Positions 56,888 to 64,000 of a stretch of DNA of 64,000 bases are shown piece after piece. A model generated the notes under the pieces. It made no database searches, had not been told where the DNA came from, and worked only from the letters and a program-made list of their open reading frames with translations. This DNA is from Ornithinimicrobium cavernae (GTDB lineage: Bacteria > Actinomycetota > Actinomycetes > Actinomycetales > Dermatophilaceae): the NCBI RefSeq assembly GCF_003121625.1, contig NZ_QDDJ01000004.1, forward strand, positions 248,001-312,000, in the 5' to 3' direction. Numbering within the stretch: position 1 is the first letter of the stretch; every line of letters starts with the position of its first letter. Position numbers and translations under genes: made by a program.

Positions 56888-58138
56888 ATGCGATGGCGTG
56901 TCCACAGCGTTGTGGCGGTCGCACTCGGGGCCCTGGTGCTTGCTGCCTGCTCTGGTGCGGACCGCGAGCCGACCGGTGTGTCCGTGCCCGGGCCGCGCCC
57001 GGGTGGTGAGGTCGGCACGGGCGAGGGCTCCGGGCCGGGGGATCAGGGGTCCGGTCAGGGGTCCGGCACCGCTGACGTCGGCACCGGTGGTGGGGGGCCG
57101 GTGACAGAGGCACCAGAGCCCACCGGTCCGGTGGTGACCGTGGCGACCGGCTTCGAGGTGCCCTGGGGACTCGTGGCGCTGGAGGACGGCAGCCTCCTGG
57201 TCGGCGAGCGCGACACGGCCCAGGTGTTCCGCGTCGAGCCGGGCTCGGACCCGGAGCTCGTGACGACCGTGCCGGGGGTCGCGGCCGGTGGTGAGGGCGG
57301 CCTCCTGGGGCTCGCCGTCGCCGCGGACTCGCCCTGGCACGAGGGTCGCCCGGAGGTGTTCTACGCCTATGCCACGACCGACACCGACAACCGGGTGCTG
57401 CGGGTGCGGCCGGGCGAGGGCGCCGACGCGGCGGAGGTCGAGGTCGTGCTGGAGGGCATCCCGAGGGCCGGCAACCACAACGGTGGCCGCATCACCTTCG
57501 GGCCTGACGGCTACCTCTATGTGACCACCGGTGACGCCTCCGAGGGCGCGAGCGCCCAGGACCCGACGTCGCTGGCCGGCAAAATCCTGCGCGTCACCAC
57601 GGACGGGGAGCCGGCGCCCGACAACCCCGACCCGGCCTCGCCCGTGCTCTCCCTCGGCCACCGGAACGTCCAGGGGCTCGGCTGGGACGCGGCGGGCCGG
57701 CTGTGGGCCAGCGAGTTCGGGCAGAACGCGCTCGATGAGGTCAACCTGATCCAGCCGGGCGCGAACTACGGCTGGCCCGAGGTCGAGGGTCCCGGCGGCG
57801 AGCCGGAGTTCACCGACCCGGTCGTGAGCTGGCCGACCGAGGACGCCTCTCCCTCGGGGCTCGCCGTGGCCCGCGACGGCACCCTCTATGTCGCCGCGCT
57901 GCGCGGTGAGTCGCTGTGGCGGATCCCGGTCATCGACCGCGGCACGGGCACCGACCGGCAGTCCGTCACGGTGGGCGAGCCGGAGCGCCTGCTCGAGGGC
58001 GAGCTCGGGCGCCTGCGCAGCGTCGTCACCGGTCCGGACGGCGACCTCTGGGTGCTGACCAGCAACACCTTCCGGGGCGACCCGGCTCCCGAGGACGACC
58101 GGCTCCTGCTCATTGCGGATCCTGCGGGACTCGACTGA
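56888..58138 (+). CDS. PQQ-dependent sugar-dehydrogenase-like lipoprotein
   Basis: A 416-residue protein with a lipoprotein signal (ALGALVLAACSG), a Gly-rich linker, and a six-bladed beta-propeller of the soluble glucose/sorbosone dehydrogenase type: GFEVPWGLVALEDGSLLVGE, GNHNGGRITFGPDGYLYVTT (around 200, catalytic His region), GKILRVTTDGEPAPDNPDP, GHRNVQGLGWDAAGRLWASE and GANYGWPEVEG. GTG 56882 is a possible start two codons earlier. It probably oxidises a sugar or aldose outside the membrane using PQQ or a related quinone; cofactor genes are not nearby. Confidence 0.9.
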   Translation: MRWRVHSVVAVALGALVLAACSGADREPTGVSVPGPRPGGEVGTGEGSGPGDQGSGQGSGTADVGTGGGGPVTEAPEPTGPVVTVATGFEVPWGLVALEDGSLLVGERDTAQVFRVEPGSDPELVTTVPGVAAGGEGGLLGLAVAADSPWHEGRPEVFYAYATTDTDNRVLRVRPGEGADAAEVEVVLEGIPRAGNHNGGRITFGPDGYLYVTTGDASEGASAQDPTSLAGKILRVTTDGEPAPDNPDPASPVLSLGHRNVQGLGWDAAGRLWASEFGQNALDEVNLIQPGANYGWPEVEGPGGEPEFTDPVVSWPTEDASPSGLAVARDGTLYVAALRGESLWRIPVIDRGTGTDRQSVTVGEPERLLEGELGRLRSVVTGPDGDLWVLTSNTFRGDPAPEDDRLLLIADPAGLD

Positions 58139-58216
58139 TCCCACTCGTCCTCAGAGCGCTCCCTCGCCGGCCCCGTCGACCGAGGGCCGGCGATGTCACG
58201 CCCTGCACTGAGAGCG

Positions 58217-58264
58217 GGTTGTGCTTCTTCGAGCTGGCTAGAGCCGGCTCGAAGAAGCACAACC
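58217..58264. terminator. Perfect 18-bp hairpin between convergent genes
   Basis: ggttgtgcttcttcgagc (58217-58234) and its exact complement at 58247-58264 enclose a 12-nt loop that can form a smaller stem (ggct/agcc). It lies between the PQQ-type gene (+) and gatB (-) and can terminate both. Its right arm overlaps a second 8-bp hairpin (caacctgc-t-gcaggttg, 58260-58276), so the two cannot form together. The stem is unusually AT-rich for this genome. Confidence 0.7.
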
Positions 58265-58351
58265 TGCTGCAGGTTGCACGGGGCGCGCTCTGCCCAAGCG
58301 CGCGCGACCCACCCGAAGCACCAGAGCGAGCAGCAGGTAGCCGGGCTCCGC

Positions 58352-59887
58352 TCAGGTCAGCTTGCCCAGGATGAGCTCGCGTGCCTTGGCCGCGTCGGCC
58401 TGACCACGCATCTCCTTCATGACCTGACCGATCAGGGCACCCGCGGCCTGGACCTTGCCGTCCCGGATCTTGTCCGCGACGTCGGGGTTGGCCGCGATGA
58501 CCTTGTCGACGGCCGCCTCCAGGGCGCCGTCGTCCTGGACCAGCTCCAGCCCGCGGGCGTCGGCCACCGCGGTGGGCGTGCCCTCTCCGGCCAGCACGCC
58601 CTCCATGACCTGACGGGCCATCGAGTCGTTGAGCCGGCCGTCGCGGATCAGCCCGTCGAGCTCGGCGATGTGCGCGGGCGTCACGCCGAGCTCGGTCACG
58701 GCGCTGCCGGCCTCGTTGGCACGACGAGCCAGGTCGCCCATCCACCACTTGCGGGCGGCCGCGGGCGTGGCACCCGCGGCGACGGTCTCCTCGATCACCT
58801 CGAGCGCACCGGCGTTGACGACGTCACGCATCTCCAGGTCGGAGTAGCCCCAGTCGGCCTGCAGCCGCTTGCGGCGCTGCGCCGGCGGCTCGGGCAGCGT
58901 GGCCCGCAGCTCCTCGACCCGCTCGCGGGTCGGGGCGACCGGCACCAGGTCCGGCTCGGGGAAGTAGCGGTAGTCGTCGGCGTCGGACTTCGGGCGACCG
59001 GACGTGGTCACTCCGGTGTCCTCGTGCCAGTGCCGGGTCTCCTGCAGGATGCTCTCGCCCGAGTCCAGCACGGCGGCGTGCCGGCAGATCTCGTAGCGCA
59101 CCGCCCGCTCGACCGAGCGCAGCGAGTTGACGTTCTTGGTCTCCGTGCGGGTGCCCAGCGGGACCGCGAGCTGCTCCGGCGCCGTCGCGTCGTCGCCGGC
59201 CTTCGCGCGCAGCGAGACGTTGGCGTCACAGCGCACGTTGCCCTGCTCCATCCGCACCTCGGACACGTCCAGCGCCTTGAGCAGGTCACGCAGCGCGGCC
59301 ACGTAGGCGCGGGCCACCTCGGGCGCCCGCTCCCCGGCACCGGTGATCGGCTTGGTGACGATCTCGATGAGCGGGATCCCGGCCCGGTTGAAGTCGACCA
59401 GGGAGTACTCCGCGCCGTGGATCCGGCCGGTCGCCCCGCCGATGTGGGTGGACTTGCCGGTGTCCTCCTCCATGTGCGCGCGCTCGATCTCGACGCGGAA
59501 GACCGACCCGTCGTCCAGCTCGACGTCCAGGTAGCCCTCGAACGCGATCGGCTCGTCGTACTGGCTGGTCTGGAAGTTCTTGGGCATGTCGGGGTAGAAG
59601 TAGTTCTTCCGCGCGAACCGGCACCACTGCGCGATCTCGCAGTTGAGCGCCAGGCCGATGCGGATCGCCGACTCCACGGCCCTGGCGTTGACCACCGGCA
59701 GCGCACCGGGCAGCCCCAGGCAGACCGGGCAGACCTGGCTGTTCGGCTCGGCGCCGAAGGACTGGGCGCACCCGCAGAACATCTTGGTCGCGGTGTTGAG
59801 CTCGACGTGGACCTCCAGGCCCAGCACCGGGTCGTACCTGGTCAGCGCCTCGTCGTAGGAGACGACGTCCTGGGTGTAGGTGCTCAC
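58352..59887 (-). CDS. gatB: Asp-tRNA(Asn)/Glu-tRNA(Gln) amidotransferase subunit B
   Basis: A 511-residue Gat[21 protein letters not shown] (zinc-site Cys, residues about 22-41), [20 protein letters not shown] (second Cys pair), [20 protein letters not shown] and the C-terminal YqeY-like helical domain ([19 protein letters not shown]). It activates the tRNA-bound carboxyl group with ATP for amidation. GTG 59887 overlaps the gatA stop (GTGA). Last gene of the gatCAB operon. Confidence 0.96.
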   Translation of the reverse strand: MSTYTQDVVSYDEALTRYDPVLGLEVHVELNTATKMFCGCAQSFGAEPNSQVCPVCLGLPGALPVVNARAVESAIRIGLALNCEIAQWCRFARKNYFYPDMPKNFQTSQYDEPIAFEGYLDVELDDGSVFRVEIERAHMEEDTGKSTHIGGATGRIHGAEYSLVDFNRAGIPLIEIVTKPITGAGERAPEVARAYVAALRDLLKALDVSEVRMEQGNVRCDANVSLRAKAGDDATAPEQLAVPLGTRTETKNVNSLRSVERAVRYEICRHAAVLDSGESILQETRHWHEDTGVTTSGRPKSDADDYRYFPEPDLVPVAPTRERVEELRATLPEPPAQRRKRLQADWGYSDLEMRDVVNAGALEVIEETVAAGATPAAARKWWMGDLARRANEAGSAVTELGVTPAHIAELDGLIRDGRLNDSMARQVMEGVLAGEGTPTAVADARGLELVQDDGALEAAVDKVIAANPDVADKIRDGKVQAAGALIGQVMKEMRGQADAAKARELILGKLT

Positions 59888-61440
59888 TTCGCGTCCTCCG
59901 CACTCGCTCCGGTGGTGACCCCTGTGGTGACGTCCGGGGCCCGGTCCAGGACGCTGCCCGACCCGCCCCACTGCTCTGCCAACAGGGCCTCCAGGGCCGC
60001 CCCCACGGCATACATCCGCTGGTCCTGGGTGGCCGGGGCAAGGATCTGTATGCCGACGGGCAGGCCGTCCTCGTCCGCCACCCCACTGGGGAGGGACAGT
60101 CCGGGGATCCCGGCCAGGTTGGCGGGGATGGTCGCGACGTCGTTGAGGTACATCGCCATCGGGTCCTCGAGCTTGTCACCGATCCGGAACGCCGTGGTCG
60201 GCGCCGTCGGGCTGATGAGCACGTCGGCCTGCTCGAACGCCGCCTCGAAGTCCCGGGCGATGAGCGTGCGGACCTTCTGGGCCTGGCCGTAGTAGGCGTC
60301 GTAGTAGCCCGAGGACAGCGCGTAGGTGCCGAGGATGATGCGACGCTTCACCTCGTCACCGAAACCGGCGTCGCGGCTGGCGGCCATGACCTGCTCGGCG
60401 CTGGGGCTGTCGACCCCGTCCGGGCCGACGCGCAGGCCGTAGCGCATCGCGTCGTAGCGGGCCAGGTTGGAGGACGCCTCGCTCGGCAGGATCAGGTAGT
60501 AGGCCGCCATCGCGTAGTCGAAGTGCGGGCAGGAGACCTCGACGATCTCGGCCCCGGCACGGCGCAGCAGCTCGACCGACTCGTCGAAACGGGCCTGCAC
60601 GCCAGCCTGGTAACCGTCGCCGGTCAGCTCCTTGACGATCCCCACGCGCAGGCCGGTCAGGTCGCGGTTGGCCGCGGCCTCGACCACCGGCGGCACGGGG
60701 GCGTCGATGCTGGTGGAGTCCATCGGGTCGTGCCCGCCGATGACCTCGTGCAGCAGGGCCGCGTCGGTGACGGTGCGGGCGCACGGGCCGATCTGGTCCA
60801 GGCTGGAGGCCAGGGCGATGACGCCGTAGCGGGAGACGCCGCCGTAGGTCGGCTTGGCGCCCACAGAGCCGGTGACCGCGGCCGGCTGGCGGATCGAGCC
60901 GCCGGTGTCCGAGCCGATCGCCAGCGGCGCCAGGAACGCCGCCACGGCTGCGGAGCTGCCGCCGCCGGAGCCGCCGGGGATCCGGTCCAGGTCCCACGGG
61001 TTGCGGGTGGGGCCGTAGGCCGAGTGCTCGGTGGAGGAGCCCATCGCGAACTCGTCCATGTTGGTCTTGCCGAGGATCGGCAGCCCGGCCTCCTTGAGGC
61101 GGGTGACGATCGTGGCGTCGTAGGGCGGGATCCAGCCCTCGAGGGTGCGGGACCCGGCCGTCGTCGGCAGACCCTGCGTGCACGCGATGTCCTTGACCGC
61201 GATCGGGACGCCGGCCAGGCGGGGCAGCTCCTCGCCCGCGGCGCGGCGCGCGTCGACGTCCGCTGCGGTGGCCAGCGCACCCTCGGAGTCCACGTGCAGA
61301 AAGGCGTTCAGCACCGGGTTGAGGAGGGCGATCCGGTCCAGGTGCGCCTGGGTGAGCTCGACGGAGGTGAACTCACCGGCCGCCAGGCCGTCGGCCATCT
61401 GCGCCGCGGTGAGGGAGGTGAGGTCGGTGACTGTCGACAT
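59884..61440 (-). CDS. gatA: Asp-tRNA(Asn)/Glu-tRNA(Gln) amidotransferase subunit A
   Basis: A 518-residue amidase-signature protein with the Ser-cisSer-Lys triad region: Lys in [20 protein letters not shown] (about residue 85), [20 protein letters not shown], and Ser in [20 protein letters not shown]. It releases ammonia from glutamine for the GatB site. ATG 61440 is preferred because GAGGAG lies 11 bp upstream; a GTG at 61452 would overlap the gatC stop. Confidence 0.96.
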   Translation of the reverse strand: MSTVTDLTSLTAAQMADGLAAGEFTSVELTQAHLDRIALLNPVLNAFLHVDSEGALATAADVDARRAAGEELPRLAGVPIAVKDIACTQGLPTTAGSRTLEGWIPPYDATIVTRLKEAGLPILGKTNMDEFAMGSSTEHSAYGPTRNPWDLDRIPGGSGGGSSAAVAAFLAPLAIGSDTGGSIRQPAAVTGSVGAKPTYGGVSRYGVIALASSLDQIGPCARTVTDAALLHEVIGGHDPMDSTSIDAPVPPVVEAAANRDLTGLRVGIVKELTGDGYQAGVQARFDESVELLRRAGAEIVEVSCPHFDYAMAAYYLILPSEASSNLARYDAMRYGLRVGPDGVDSPSAEQVMAASRDAGFGDEVKRRIILGTYALSSGYYDAYYGQAQKVRTLIARDFEAAFEQADVLISPTAPTTAFRIGDKLEDPMAMYLNDVATIPANLAGIPGLSLPSGVADEDGLPVGIQILAPATQDQRMYAVGAALEALLAEQWGGSGSVLDRAPDVTTGVTTGASAEDAK

Positions 61441-61448
61441 ACGGCCGC

Positions 61449-61745
61449 TCACTCCTCGTCCAGGATGCGGGGGACGCTGAAGCGCTGCTGCGCCGACGCG
61501 GGCGCGCCGGCGAGCGCCTGCTCGGGCGTCAGGCTCGGGCGGACCTCGTCGGCGCGGGTCACGTTGGTCAGCGGCAGCGGGTGGCTCATCGGCGGCACGT
61601 CCTGCGCGGCGACCTCGTTGATCTGACCGACCCAGCCGACGATCTGGTCGAGCTGACCGGCCAACCGGTCGAGCTCGTCATCGGTGAGCTGGATGCGGGC
61701 CAGCATGGCGACGTGCGCGACATCGTCGCGGGACAGAGCGGACAT
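61449..61745 (-). CDS. gatC: Asp-tRNA(Asn)/Glu-tRNA(Gln) amidotransferase subunit C
   Basis: A 98-residue Gat[21 protein letters not shown] at the N-terminus and [20 protein letters not shown], followed by [11 protein letters not shown], which wraps around GatA. First gene of the gatCAB operon, required for GatA stability. No strong Shine-Dalgarno is seen. Confidence 0.96.
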   Translation of the reverse strand: MSALSRDDVAHVAMLARIQLTDDELDRLAGQLDQIVGWVGQINEVAAQDVPPMSHPLPLTNVTRADEVRPSLTPEQALAGAPASAQQRFSVPRILDEE

Positions 61746-61814
61746 GGGGGCCAGTCTAGGTTCCCGCGAGCCGCGCCCTGAAACCGCTCGTCCCGTCGAG
61801 CTCGCGCTGACAGG

Positions 61815-62714
61815 ATGAGTCGTATGCCGAGCGCCTCACCTCTCCCCTCCGCGCCGGGGCCGGACGACTTCCGGGCCCTCGCGCGGTCCTCGCCGTGGCG
61901 TTTCGGCACGCTGCATCTCACGCACCGGCCCTGCGGCGGCACCGCGGGCGAGGAGGAGCCGGTGGAGGCGTGGCTGCGACGGCCCGGCCACCTGGAGGTG
62001 CTGGCCGGAGGTGAGCGGCACGTCGAGACCGGCGTGCCATGCACGGGGTCGGTGCTCTATCTCGAGCAGCCGCGGAGCGGGCTGCGCCGCTGGCTCACCC
62101 CGCGAAGGCCCTCGTCACTCCTCCGCCGGGGCTGCTGGTCGGCGATGACGCCGGGGCTGGCTCCCCGGGACGAGTCCCCGGAGCCGGACACGGTGCCTCC
62201 CCAGTCGGTCGAGCCCGTGCGCCGCCCGGACGGACTGGTGCGGGAGCGACCGCGGGGGCCGGACTACGACGACCCGATGTGGCAGAACTACCGGTGGGTG
62301 GCGATGCTCGACCCGGTCGAGCTGTCCCACGGGGTCGAGGTCACCGACGTGCACGCCCGCGAGCGCCTCGGGCGGCTCACCTGGACCGCGACCTGTCGTG
62401 CCCTGCCGTCCTCGGCCGAGGACGCCGGTGACGGCTACGACCCGCGCTGCTCCTGCTGCCCGCTGCTGTTCGGTGAGGTCAGCCAGGCCCTGGAGTTCGG
62501 TGCCGACGGCGTGCCCCCTGAGGACATGCCCGCTGGCGGCACGCCCTCCGGTGACACGCCCTCCGGTGCCGGGGAAGGGGCCGGCTACCCCTCCGCATAC
62601 TGGGTGTCCCTCGATGTGGAGACCGGCATCGTCGTGGACGTTGAGCCGCAGGACGGGGACCGGTCACGGACGGCGTTCAGCAACGAGATCCACGAGGTCG
62701 GTCCGCTCGCCTGA
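61815..62714 (+). CDS. Conserved hypothetical protein
   Basis: A 299-residue protein that I cannot place in a known family. It has several Trp-rich strands ([55 protein letters not shown]), a CSCC cluster in [13 protein letters not shown] near 217, and a Gly/Pro/Thr-rich low-complexity insert ([19 protein letters not shown], 237-255). The pattern of strands plus [20 protein letters not shown] recalls LolA-like or outer-surface lipid-binding folds, but there is no signal peptide. ATG 61815 or 61824 could be the start. Confidence 0.65.
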   Translation: MSRMPSASPLPSAPGPDDFRALARSSPWRFGTLHLTHRPCGGTAGEEEPVEAWLRRPGHLEVLAGGERHVETGVPCTGSVLYLEQPRSGLRRWLTPRRPSSLLRRGCWSAMTPGLAPRDESPEPDTVPPQSVEPVRRPDGLVRERPRGPDYDDPMWQNYRWVAMLDPVELSHGVEVTDVHARERLGRLTWTATCRALPSSAEDAGDGYDPRCSCCPLLFGEVSQALEFGADGVPPEDMPAGGTPSGDTPSGAGEGAGYPSAYWVSLDVETGIVVDVEPQDGDRSRTAFSNEIHEVGPLA

Positions 62715-62717
62715 CGC

Positions 62718-63265
62718 TCAGCTGACGGTGGCGGCCACCGCTCCCTCACCACCGGGCCACGTGACGACGAGGCGGTGCCGTCCCTCGACGTCACCCACGA
62801 CCCGGGAGAGCCGCACGTCCGGCGCAGCCTCTCTCGCCGTCGTGGGCTCCACGCGCAGCTGGGCCGTCTGGTCGCGCACCGCGACGAGGGTGTCGCCTTC
62901 GTAGATCTCGAGGACCGCCTGCTCCTGCTGACCCTGCAGCGCGCGGCCGTAGCAGGCGAGGGCCACCGGGTCGCCGGCCGCGTCATAGACCCAGCGCTGG
63001 CCCAGCACCGAGTGCTCCGTCGTGCCAATCAGGTGCTCCGCGGCGTCCTCGAGCGGCGCAGAACGGTAGGTCACCGGCACGTGGAACACTGCGCCGCCAC
63101 GGCCGATGAGCATCGCCTCGACGCCCACCTCGCCGTCCGGGTCGTCGAACCGGTAGCCGCCGACCACCTCGACTTCCCCTCCCCGCCCCACGGTTGCTGG
63201 TCGAGCCACGCCTGCACGAGCTCGGTCTTGGTCGGTGTGAGCGTGGCCCGGTAGATGATCGCCAT
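62718..63265 (-). pseudogene. Maltokinase N-cap-like (CG0192-type) protein, apparent frameshift
   Basis: The ATG at 63265 opens with MAIIYRATLTPTKTELVQAW followed by LDQQPWG, the typical start of a family annotated as maltokinase N-terminal cap-like. The rest of that family pattern (VVGGYRFDDPDGEVGVEAML, VTYRSAPLEDAAEHLIGTTE, HSVLGQRWVYDAAGDPVAL) continues in another frame to the stop at 62718. The two frames meet at about 63180-63195 in a run of G blocks (tggggcggggaggggaag, minus strand). A single indel there restores one frame of about 182 codons. It may be a real frameshift or a homopolymer sequencing error. Confidence 0.7.
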
Positions 63266-63288
63266 GAGCGACACCCTAGGGCCAGCGG

Positions 63289-63636
63289 TCAGAGCCGCTC
63301 CCGCAGCAGGTCCGCGAGGACGACCGCCTGGTTGTGCTCCTCGTCCTTCGCGCCGTAGAGCAGGACGACCCGCTGGTGGTCGCGCGTCTCCCGGAGCAGC
63401 TCGTCGAAGGCGTCGGAGTCCCTGAGCTCGGCGCGGTAACGCCGCGCGAACTCCTCGAACCTCTCCGGGTCGTGGCCGAACCACTGCCGCAGCCCGGTCG
63501 AGGGGCCCACCTCCTTCAGCCACGTGACGTCCAGGTCGTCCTTGGCCACGCCCCGCGGCCAGATCCGGTCGACGAGGACGGGGTGCCAGCCGGGTGGCAC
63601 GCCGTCATAGACGCGCCGGATGCTGATCTCGGTCAT
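63289..63636 (-). CDS. DUF488-family protein
   Basis: A 115-residue DUF488 protein: ISIRRVYDGVPPGWHPVLVD, RIWPRGVAKDDLDVTWLKEV near residues 24-43 and VVLLYGAKDEEHNQAVVLAD. Start ATG 63636 with GGGGGTGACCCG upstream; the longer frame lacks family-like sequence. DUF488 proteins are small, widespread, and of unknown function. It precedes the frameshifted gene by 23 bp in the same direction. Confidence 0.9.
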   Translation of the reverse strand: MTEISIRRVYDGVPPGWHPVLVDRIWPRGVAKDDLDVTWLKEVGPSTGLRQWFGHDPERFEEFARRYRAELRDSDAFDELLRETRDHQRVVLLYGAKDEEHNQAVVLADLLRERL

Positions 63637-63802
63637 CGGGTCACCCCCTGCGCCCTTGACACGGGCACGAGACCTACCCAACGAACCGCCCGATCAGGGG
63701 TAGTTCCCGTGCCCGTGCCACGGTCCCTGCCCCGGCCCCGGCCTCGGTCCCGAACGCGGTCCCAGCCCCTGACCCAGCCGCGGTCCCGGGCGGCCCGGCA
63801 GG

Positions 63803-64000
63803 TCACGACCGCGCCGCCAGCCGCTCGCGGACGTCCGTCGGGTCGGGGTTGGTGTGCGGCTCGCCGTCGATCACCACGGTCGGCACGACCTCGTTGCCGT
63901 CGTTGACGCTGCGCACGAACGCTGCCGCGTCGTCGTCCTGCCAGATGTTGACCCACAGGGCCTTGTCGCCGAGGTCACCGAGCGTGGCCTTGAGCCGCAT
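63803..64000 (-). CDS. Glutaredoxin/mycoredoxin-like protein, C-terminal part (cut by window edge)
   Basis: The 65 residues visible read VNIWQDDDAAAFVRSVNDGN and EVVPTVVIDGEPHTNP, the thioredoxin-fold cis-Pro loop (VPTVVI) and GSH/mycothiol-contact region of mycoredoxin-like proteins. The CxxC active site should lie just before MRLKATL, beyond the right edge, so the Met at 64000 is probably internal. In actinobacteria such proteins reduce mycothiol-mixed disulfides. Confidence 0.75.
   Translation of the reverse strand: MRLKATLGDLGDKALWVNIWQDDDAAAFVRSVNDGNEVVPTVVIDGEPHTNPDPTDVRERLAARS

Noticed and set aside
63691-63790. Low-complexity c/g-rich stretch with repeated ggtccc/ccggcc words
   Set aside because: Looks like simple-sequence intergenic DNA before the glutaredoxin-like gene end; no consistent repeat unit, hairpin or ORF.
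1-64000. CRISPR arrays, tRNA/rRNA genes, IS elements, prophage, restriction or toxin-antitoxin defence islands
   Set aside because: No regularly spaced repeats with spacers, cloverleaf-like sequences, transposase or integrase motifs, or recognisable defence genes were seen; the single HTH gene at 4945 has no partner.

Overview
The window is high-GC actinobacterial DNA. Many genes start with GTG, consecutive genes often overlap at ATGA, GTGA or TGATG, and several starts lack a Shine-Dalgarno but have a TANNNT box 6-8 nt upstream, as in leaderless mRNAs. A maleylpyruvate-isomerase/MDMPI-type (mycothiol-linked) protein, a glutaredoxin/mycoredoxin-like end and a menaquinone-reductase-type flavoprotein also point to Actinobacteria. 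An Intrasporangiaceae/Ornithinimicrobium-like host is my inference from general look only. I see no rRNA, tRNA, CRISPR array, insertion sequence or prophage, and no gene-free stretch over 300 bp.

Layout. 1-4.9 kb: two N-terminally truncated flavoprotein genes joined head to head, then an NTF2-like protein, a GntR regulator and acetoacetyl-CoA synthetase. 4.9-7.8 kb: an HTH protein, a perfect 19-bp inverted repeat, and an MFS exporter divergent from an ArsR-like regulator across a periodic TCTGCA array. 7.9-11.3 kb: an ECF42-type sigma operon (two DGPF/YciI proteins, sigma factor with C-terminal TPR-like extension, MFS transporter). 11.4-14.3 kb: secreted metallophosphoesterase, TPR protein, VOC protein.

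14.4-26.7 kb is a catabolic island: enoyl-CoA hydratase, CaiB/BaiF CoA-transferase, CitE-type lyase, IclR regulator, and a tight eight-gene operon of MmgE/PrpD, CoA-transferase, MaoC hydratase, acyl-CoA dehydrogenase, LLM flavoprotein and a complete TRAP transporter. Import, CoA activation, dehydrogenation, hydration and lyase cleavage together suggest breakdown of a small (possibly C5 branched) dicarboxylic acid. 30.3-37.1 kb repeats the theme: FadR-type regulator divergent from a second close CoA-transferase, a biotin-dependent-type carboxyltransferase and a second TRAP transporter. Between the islands lie an MmcQ/YjbR-HhH protein, a sulfite-oxidase-like molybdoprotein, an AhpD-like protein and an MDMPI-family protein preceded by a 21-codon partial duplicate of its own start.

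37.1-43.3 kb carries housekeeping and small metabolic genes: MBL-fold hydrolase, murI, FAH-family protein, an ArsR/SRPBCC pair, geranylgeranyl-reductase-type flavoprotein, PPOX-type protein and a protein usually named 3-methyladenine DNA glycosylase. 43.2-50.2 kb is the most unusual region. A three-gene operon, divergent from a TrmB-type regulator, encodes an NxxGxxAF-repeat protein, a 1340-residue subtilase and a membrane-anchored DUF916/WxLIP-like protein. The first two share an almost identical 160-residue C-terminal domain with WxL-like motifs. I read this as an actinobacterial WxL-type surface-display locus.

51.1-64 kb: TfoX-N protein, secreted beta-propeller protein, a branched-chain amino-acid operon-like group (2-hydroxyacid dehydrogenase, SixA-like phosphatase, a ketol-acid-reductoisomerase-like protein that has lost metal ligands, ilvE), a PQQ-dependent sugar-dehydrogenase-like lipoprotein, gatCAB, a hypothetical protein, a frameshifted maltokinase-cap-like gene, a DUF488 protein and the end of a glutaredoxin-like gene running off the right edge.
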